Below the pieces are notes generated by a model. The model did not search any database. It was not told the origin of the DNA and saw only the letters and a list, made by a program, of their open reading frames with translations. Positions 5,767-9,553 of a stretch of DNA of 9,553 bases are shown one piece after another. Source of the stretch: SOIA01 sp964346585 (lineage in GTDB: Bacteria > Acidobacteriota > Aminicenantia > Aminicenantales > Aminicenantaceae); NCBI GenBank assembly GCA_964346585.1, contig CAYFVQ010000056.1, positions 1-9,553 on the forward strand, given 5' to 3'. A program made the position numbers and the translations under genes. How positions within the stretch are numbered: the first letter of the stretch is position 1; each line of letters starts with the position of its first letter.

Positions 5767-7038
5767 TTATTTATAGTCAAAATCTTGATCCCTTTTAATA
5801 CTTTCCAATTTTTTTAATCTTTCAACTGCATTTGTATTTTCGGGATTCAGTTCAATAGATTTTTTGTAATATTTAATAGCATTTTCATAATCCTCATTCT
5901 GCATGTAAGCTTCAGCCAGGCTGTCGTATGCATTCCATGAGTCCGGATAGGCCAGAATATTCAGTTTAAAAAGTTCAATAGATTCTTTTATTTTGCCATT
6001 CCGAATGTAATTATAGCCTAAAGCGTTGATTTTATTTTCATTAAAAGGAATTTCTTTTATCCCGTCTTTCCGCATCTTTTCAAAATGTCGAAGGGCCTCT
6101 GCCGGACCTTTGTTGTGGATAATGTTAAGAAAATCAGATGATTTCAGGAAATTCAGGACAAGCCTGTTAAATTCATCCGGCTTCTCCAGAGGGACAAGAT
6201 GAGCGGTATTTCTGATGACCACTCTTTCTGAATCTTTTATTCCTGCTTCTATCGCCCCGGCATGAGAATGAACATCGGGTATGTCGTATTCACCCACAAC
6301 TATCAAAACGGGTACATTAATTTCCCCAAGCGCACCGAGTGCGGGACGTTTTGGACCTGTGTCCAATCTGTTTTTTCTAAAATCATAATTGTGCGGGTTT
6401 TCCATCATTAGCTTCAGAGCTTTTTGTTTTGCCTCTTTGTTTTCAGAATATATTGTATAAGGATCCCTTTTAAACATGTAGTCGATGAGTTTTTCAGGAT
6501 TAGCAAAATCGGCGGCATCTAACCTTCCTCCCCTTGATAAAAAATGATCTGTATACCCATAACCGCTGACAACTGCCCCCACCAGCACAAGAGATGTCAC
6601 TTTATCAGGGTATTCAAGGGTAAAATCAATGGATAATCCTCCACCGGCGGACATGCCGAAAACAGCCGCTTTTTCAACATGACAGAAGTCGAAAACTGAA
6701 TTCAGATCTTCCACGTTTGAATAAGACTTTTCCGGAAATGACGACTTGCCATAGCCGCGCCTGTCATAACGGATCACTTTGTAATTTTCCGCAAAAGTAT
6801 AAAACTGCGCATCCCAGGTTACATTATGCAGACTGCCATCATGAACAAGAACAATAGCATCTCCTTTTCCCGCCATTTCATAATAAATTTTTCCACCTTC
6901 GACATCCATAAAACCTGACTCAACTTTGGATGGCGTATTTATGATCGAATTTCCGCTTTTTGAATCAGATGGTCGAGCAAAAATAAAACTTACTGCCAAA
7001 ACAATGATTAACACAGATTCCGCAATTCTCAATTTCAT
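5767..7038 (-). CDS. Exported alpha/beta-fold hydrolase with C-terminal TPR repeats
   Basis: A 423-residue protein in two parts. After a signal peptide (hydrophobic 8-20, then ARPSDS), residues about 43-298 form an alpha/beta hydrolase. It has an oxyanion-region HDG (66-68), the RYDRRGYGKS segment (90-99), nucleophile Ser130 in GMSAGG, acid Asp252 in GEYDIPD, and catalytic His280 in NTAHLVPLEKP: a complete triad. Residues about 335-402 carry two TPR units, the second being a clear consensus (SLAEAYMQNEDYENAIKYY, ending ELNPEN). Such tails are known on exported serine hydrolases and probably mediate protein contacts. The reaction is likely ester or lactone hydrolysis of a small substrate; the substrate is unknown. 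An AGGGAG site (7046-7051) supports the start. Codon composition is strongly AT-rich compared with the esterase gene upstream of it in transcription. Confidence 0.88.
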   Translation of the reverse strand: MKLRIAESVLIIVLAVSFIFARPSDSKSGNSIINTPSKVESGFMDVEGGKIYYEMAGKGDAIVLVHDGSLHNVTWDAQFYTFAENYKVIRYDRRGYGKSSFPEKSYSNVEDLNSVFDFCHVEKAAVFGMSAGGGLSIDFTLEYPDKVTSLVLVGAVVSGYGYTDHFLSRGGRLDAADFANPEKLIDYMFKRDPYTIYSENKEAKQKALKLMMENPHNYDFRKNRLDTGPKRPALGALGEINVPVLIVVGEYDIPDVHSHAGAIEAGIKDSERVVIRNTAHLVPLEKPDEFNRLVLNFLKSSDFLNIIHNKGPAEALRHFEKMRKDGIKEIPFNENKINALGYNYIRNGKIKESIELFKLNILAYPDSWNAYDSLAEAYMQNEDYENAIKYYKKSIELNPENTNAVERLKKLESIKRDQDFDYK

Positions 7039-7098
7039 TTATCTACTCCCTTTTAAGGTTTTCAATGACTATTGTGCTTACCCAATAAATATCCATGT

Positions 7099-7127
7099 AT
7101 TAAAGATAAGAATTTTATTTTTGTGAA
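7099..7127 (-). promoter_or_regulatory. Putative sigma-70 promoter of the TPR-hydrolase gene
   Basis: On the minus strand, TTCACA (7122-7127, 5 of 6) and TTTAAT (7099-7104, 5 of 6) are separated by exactly 17 bp, giving a leader of roughly 55 nt before ATG 7038. Confidence 0.4.
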
Positions 7128-7251
7128 TGCGACAAATCTCTTATAATTTTCTCCAATTTCCATCCTCTGATAACCTGGAAAAAGTGTATCACATTCAAAA
7201 CAGCACGTTCAAAAGTAAACAAGATAGATAAAACAGCTTTTCCTCTAATTT

Positions 7252-7272
7252 AAACGGAGAGCCTCTCCGTTT
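7252..7272 (-). terminator. Likely hairpin terminator of the erythromycin-esterase-family gene
   Basis: A perfect 9-bp stem (AAACGGAGA, 7252-7260, with 7264-7272) and a 3-nt loop lie 40 bp past the stop of the esterase gene. On the minus strand the stem ends in TTT followed by AAATT, a poor T-run, so termination may be inefficient. Confidence 0.45.
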
Positions 7273-7311
7273 GAAAAAGTGACCAAGGAGGAGTATGTTT
7301 TCAAAACTTCC

Positions 7312-8679
7312 TCATTTTAAGCGGCTCTTCTGTTCTTCCTTTTTTTGAAACCGGGTGCTTGGTGTGACCTTGTCAGTAAAGATCATGGCATCGAGATGAA
7401 TGGGCCAGACGGCATCCATCAACGCATGCCCGAGCGGACGGGATTTCATTTTTTGATTGAGCCAGTGCTCTGAGTCCTTCCTGATCCCTTTAAAATCAAT
7501 AAACAGCATCTCTTGTCCTGTCCGGTGGCAGAGCTCTTCCAGGCTGTTTTCTGGAGCTGCAGGAATGTCATACGGTTGTTTTAAAAAAACATTTCCGGCT
7601 GTTCCCTCGAAAGCGGAGAATCCTATGGAATAGACATCATCCTCCAGTTTTTCGTACACGGGATGCCCCATGGTGATAAGGCCCTCGTAGCTCAGATTGG
7701 GATTATTTGTCTGGACTTGATTTATCCTGCGCATGTTGTGCAGTGTGGCTGCCCAGACGATTATTTTTTGTTCGGGAAAGGCCTTTTCCACCAGCCAGAG
7801 AAGGTTTTCTGCCATGGCAGCATCCCGGACATTGTTGTCCAGGACTGTCCGTTTCTCTCCAGATAGCATTTTTTCGATCATTCCAAAGTAAGTCCTGTAG
7901 CCTCTGAGGATTTTTTTCATGAAGTCGATCTCTCCTCTGCTGTGATAGGGAGCCAGCTTAGCCTGTGAGTCCAGAATTGTTCTCAAGAGAATTTCCATGT
8001 TTTTTTTATGAATGGACCGCTTTTCCTCAGGCATGCTTCGCAGTTTCTTTGCATCTAAGGCTTCCTTGAAAAGGTCCCAACCTTCTTCTTCCAATCCTGT
8101 CATCTGAGCTTTACTGAAAAATGTTTTGATATCAGAGAGAAAATTTTCTGCGGATTGAGCAGTGGATAATTGGCAGTCAAATCCTGCCATGATTAATGAT
8201 CTCGGGCTGCCATAGGTCGATCGGGCATAGGCAAACACAGGATGCACCTCTTTACTCAGCCCCCAGATAGGAAAGATTCCTGTGGAAATGGCTTCTTCGA
8301 GGGGAATATCCGCATGGAGAGCGGCCTCCATACGGCGGCAGTCATACAGCCCGGATTCCCAGGCGAGCACATCGAATCCCATGACCTGGTGCAGGAACCG
8401 GACAAGCCGGGCCTTGAGCAAAAAGACATTCCCATCGCCGTGGCTCTGTTCTCCGAGGAGTACAAGTCTGGCATATCCGATCTTGTCCACAAGCGGCATG
8501 AGGTCAGAAAAGTCTTCATCATCCGGAGTTATGGTTCGGATGGGAAGGGCATGATCCTTAAGCCACTGGACTTTGGCTTCAGAGTCTGTTTTTCCGGTCT
8601 GGGCCTTCAGGATGAAACAAAAAGCCAAAATGAGTAAAATTCCAAATAAACGGCCGTGTTTGTTTTTAGCCTCTTGCAT
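7312..8679 (-). CDS. Exported erythromycin-esterase-family protein
   Basis: A 455-residue member of the erythromycin esterase family (EreA/EreB and the related Bacillus proteins). The catalytic landmarks are conserved. LGEQSHG at 75-81 corresponds to the Glu43/His46 pair of EreB (here Glu77, His80). AWESG gives Glu108 (EreB Glu74). NVRDAAMAENLLWL (283-296) and IIVWAATLHNMR (306-317, His314) form the second half of the site. Unlike the cytoplasmic resistance enzymes, it begins with a basic segment and a hydrophobic stretch (about 11-25) that look like a signal peptide or anchor, so it probably acts in the periplasm. The true substrate is unknown and macrolide resistance should not be assumed. 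The start at 8679 is supported by a perfect AAGGAGG (8687-8693) with 7-nt spacing. The C-terminal tail after about 440 is basic and low-complexity. Confidence 0.9.
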   Translation of the reverse strand: MQEAKNKHGRLFGILLILAFCFILKAQTGKTDSEAKVQWLKDHALPIRTITPDDEDFSDLMPLVDKIGYARLVLLGEQSHGDGNVFLLKARLVRFLHQVMGFDVLAWESGLYDCRRMEAALHADIPLEEAISTGIFPIWGLSKEVHPVFAYARSTYGSPRSLIMAGFDCQLSTAQSAENFLSDIKTFFSKAQMTGLEEEGWDLFKEALDAKKLRSMPEEKRSIHKKNMEILLRTILDSQAKLAPYHSRGEIDFMKKILRGYRTYFGMIEKMLSGEKRTVLDNNVRDAAMAENLLWLVEKAFPEQKIIVWAATLHNMRRINQVQTNNPNLSYEGLITMGHPVYEKLEDDVYSIGFSAFEGTAGNVFLKQPYDIPAAPENSLEELCHRTGQEMLFIDFKGIRKDSEHWLNQKMKSRPLGHALMDAVWPIHLDAMIFTDKVTPSTRFQKKEEQKSRLK

Positions 8680-8774
8680 GGTGTGCCCTCCTTGACTGTC
8701 ATGCGAGATTCACTGTGCATACTCGTGATTCCCTTATTCAGTTTCTTCATACGGAAATATCCGGTTTTAGATAT

Positions 8775-8830
8775 CTGGGAATCCTCATTTATCATAAACC
8801 TTAAGGTTCGTAGTACCGATGGATACCCAG
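8775..8830. promoter_or_regulatory. Nested inverted repeats upstream of the esterase gene
   Basis: CTGGGAATCC (8775-8784) and GGATACCCAG (8821-8830) are reverse complements at 9 of 10 positions and enclose a perfect 12-bp palindrome, AACCTTAAGGTT (8797-8808). On the minus strand the palindrome directly precedes a TATGAT -10-like hexamer. An operator is possible; no good -35 is visible. The remainder of the gap 8694-8836 shows nothing else. Confidence 0.35.
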
Positions 8831-8836
8831 CCTTTA

Positions 8837-8968
8837 GGGGACATTCCCCAAGGAGACACCTTATTGTTTGTCGGATACTTTGTTGAACTCAAGAAAATAG
8901 AAACTACCGAGTTTTTTTCTTTTCATCAGATAATAATGGTATAAGGTGTCCCCTTGGGGAACGTCCCC
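8837..8968. repeat. Inverted-repeat element, copy 2 (27-bp terminal arms)
   Basis: Arms 8837-8863 and 8942-8968 are reverse complements at 25 of 27 positions, with a 78-bp AT-rich interior. The arms match those of copy 1 (3251-3371) closely, sharing the GGGGAACGTCCCC and TAAGGTG blocks, but the interiors are largely unlike. No protein is encoded. The element ends 7 bp past the stop of the permease gene and may serve as its transcription stop. Confidence 0.85.
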
Positions 8969-8975
8969 ATAAACT

Positions 8976-9553
8976 TCACTCATATCTCAGGCTTTCTGCC
9001 GGATTCAATAAAGCCGATTTTATGGTCAGAAATGATACAGTCAAGAAGGCAACCAACAAAGAGAGGACAGTACACAGAATAAAAACACCGACTCCGATGT
9101 TTATTGGATAGGAGTAAATAAAATGGATTATCCAATTCATTAAAAAGTAAGCAATGGGGATGGCAATGATGTTGGCGATGACGACCAGTTTCATGAAGTC
9201 CTTAATGAGCATTTGAACGATCCCAGAGACCGAAGCTCCGAGCACTTTTCGGATGCCGATTTCCTTTATTCTTCGTTCAATGGCATAGGATGAGAGCCCG
9301 AATAATCCCAGACAAGACAAAAATATTGCCATTGTTCCCAGAGCGCCTGTCAATTGAGCCGTTCTGTCGCCGCTATTCATGTCTTGGAATGCATTCTCCA
9401 GAGTCTCATACTCAAGGGGCTGGTTCGGAACTAGAACGTTCCATTGATTCTCCATGTATTCAGCAGCACTGGAAATTTTATCTGGAGAAGAAACTTTTAC
9501 ATAAACAAAATTGAGGCCATCCGGATCCAAATAAAGTACAGCCGGAGTAATTT
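8976..9553 (-). CDS. ABC-transporter permease, MacB/FtsX type (C-terminal part, cut by window edge)
   Basis: Only the last 192 or so codons are present. The frame stays open to position 9553, so the TTG at 9530 is not a real start and the gene begins outside the window. The visible part has the end of a periplasmic domain (VYVKVSS...LENAFQDMN), a membrane helix (about 62-84 counted from 9530), then the hallmark cytoplasmic loop RRIKEIGIRKVLGAS (86-100). Two more helices follow (about 112-134 and 146-168) and the conserved tail LNPAESLRYE. This is the FtsX-type permease C-terminus of MacB-like exporters, which work with a separate ATPase to drive envelope export or lipoprotein-type transport. 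The intact family ending shows that the nearby inverted-repeat element has not altered this gene. Confidence 0.9.
   Translation of the reverse strand, partial: ITPAVLYLDPDGLNFVYVKVSSPDKISSAAEYMENQWNVLVPNQPLEYETLENAFQDMNSGDRTAQLTGALGTMAIFLSCLGLFGLSSYAIERRIKEIGIRKVLGASVSGIVQMLIKDFMKLVVIANIIAIPIAYFLMNWIIHFIYSYPINIGVGVFILCTVLSLLVAFLTVSFLTIKSALLNPAESLRYE

Noticed and set aside
1..9553. CRISPR array, tRNA, rRNA or a transposase gene
   Set aside because: No regularly spaced direct repeats, no tRNA cloverleaf or rRNA signature and no transposase motif were found on either strand.

Overview
The window reads as chromosomal DNA from a Gram-negative-type bacterium with a large exported proteome. Most of the proteins begin with a signal peptide or membrane anchor, and one regulator carries a periplasmic secretin/TonB-type N-domain. 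The mix of a six-bladed beta-propeller protein, a MacB/FtsX-type permease, a TPR-tailed hydrolase, an exported erythromycin-esterase-like protein and short dispersed inverted-repeat elements is reminiscent of Acidobacteriota/Aminicenantes-like lineages. That placement is an inference from gene style; no marker gene is present.

Layout. Positions 1-365 hold no convincing gene but a dense set of hairpins, several enclosed by a long-range helix; this is a candidate structured RNA or dispersed repeat. Three plus-strand genes follow: an exported AstE/AspA-type M14 zinc hydrolase (550-1620), a HAD phosphatase (1726-2319) and a PhzF-family protein (2463-3242). From 3251 on, every gene is on the minus strand: a beta-propeller protein (3344-4465), a membrane-spanning AraC-type regulator with a periplasmic STN domain (4620-5552), an alpha/beta hydrolase with a TPR tail (5767-7038), an exported erythromycin-esterase-family protein (7312-8679) and the C-terminal part of an ABC-transporter permease that runs off the right edge (8976-9553).

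Two copies of a short element with 27-bp inverted terminal arms and unlike interiors lie at 3251-3371 and 8837-8968. Copy 1 sits at the convergent junction of the two strands and supplies the last eight codons and nearly all of the stop codon of the propeller gene. Copy 2 lies just past the stop of the permease gene. The DNA between them (about 3.4-7.3 kb especially) looks AT-richer by eye than the left-hand genes.

How the genes work together is uncertain. Gaps of 100-300 bp, with several promoter- or terminator-like signals, suggest mostly separate transcription units rather than one operon. The most unusual item is the one-component transmembrane regulator (STN domain, one membrane helix, AraC DNA-binding domain), with a nested inverted repeat directly upstream of its putative promoter. 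It could sense an envelope signal and control itself and the neighbouring exported proteins, but the sequence does not prove this.
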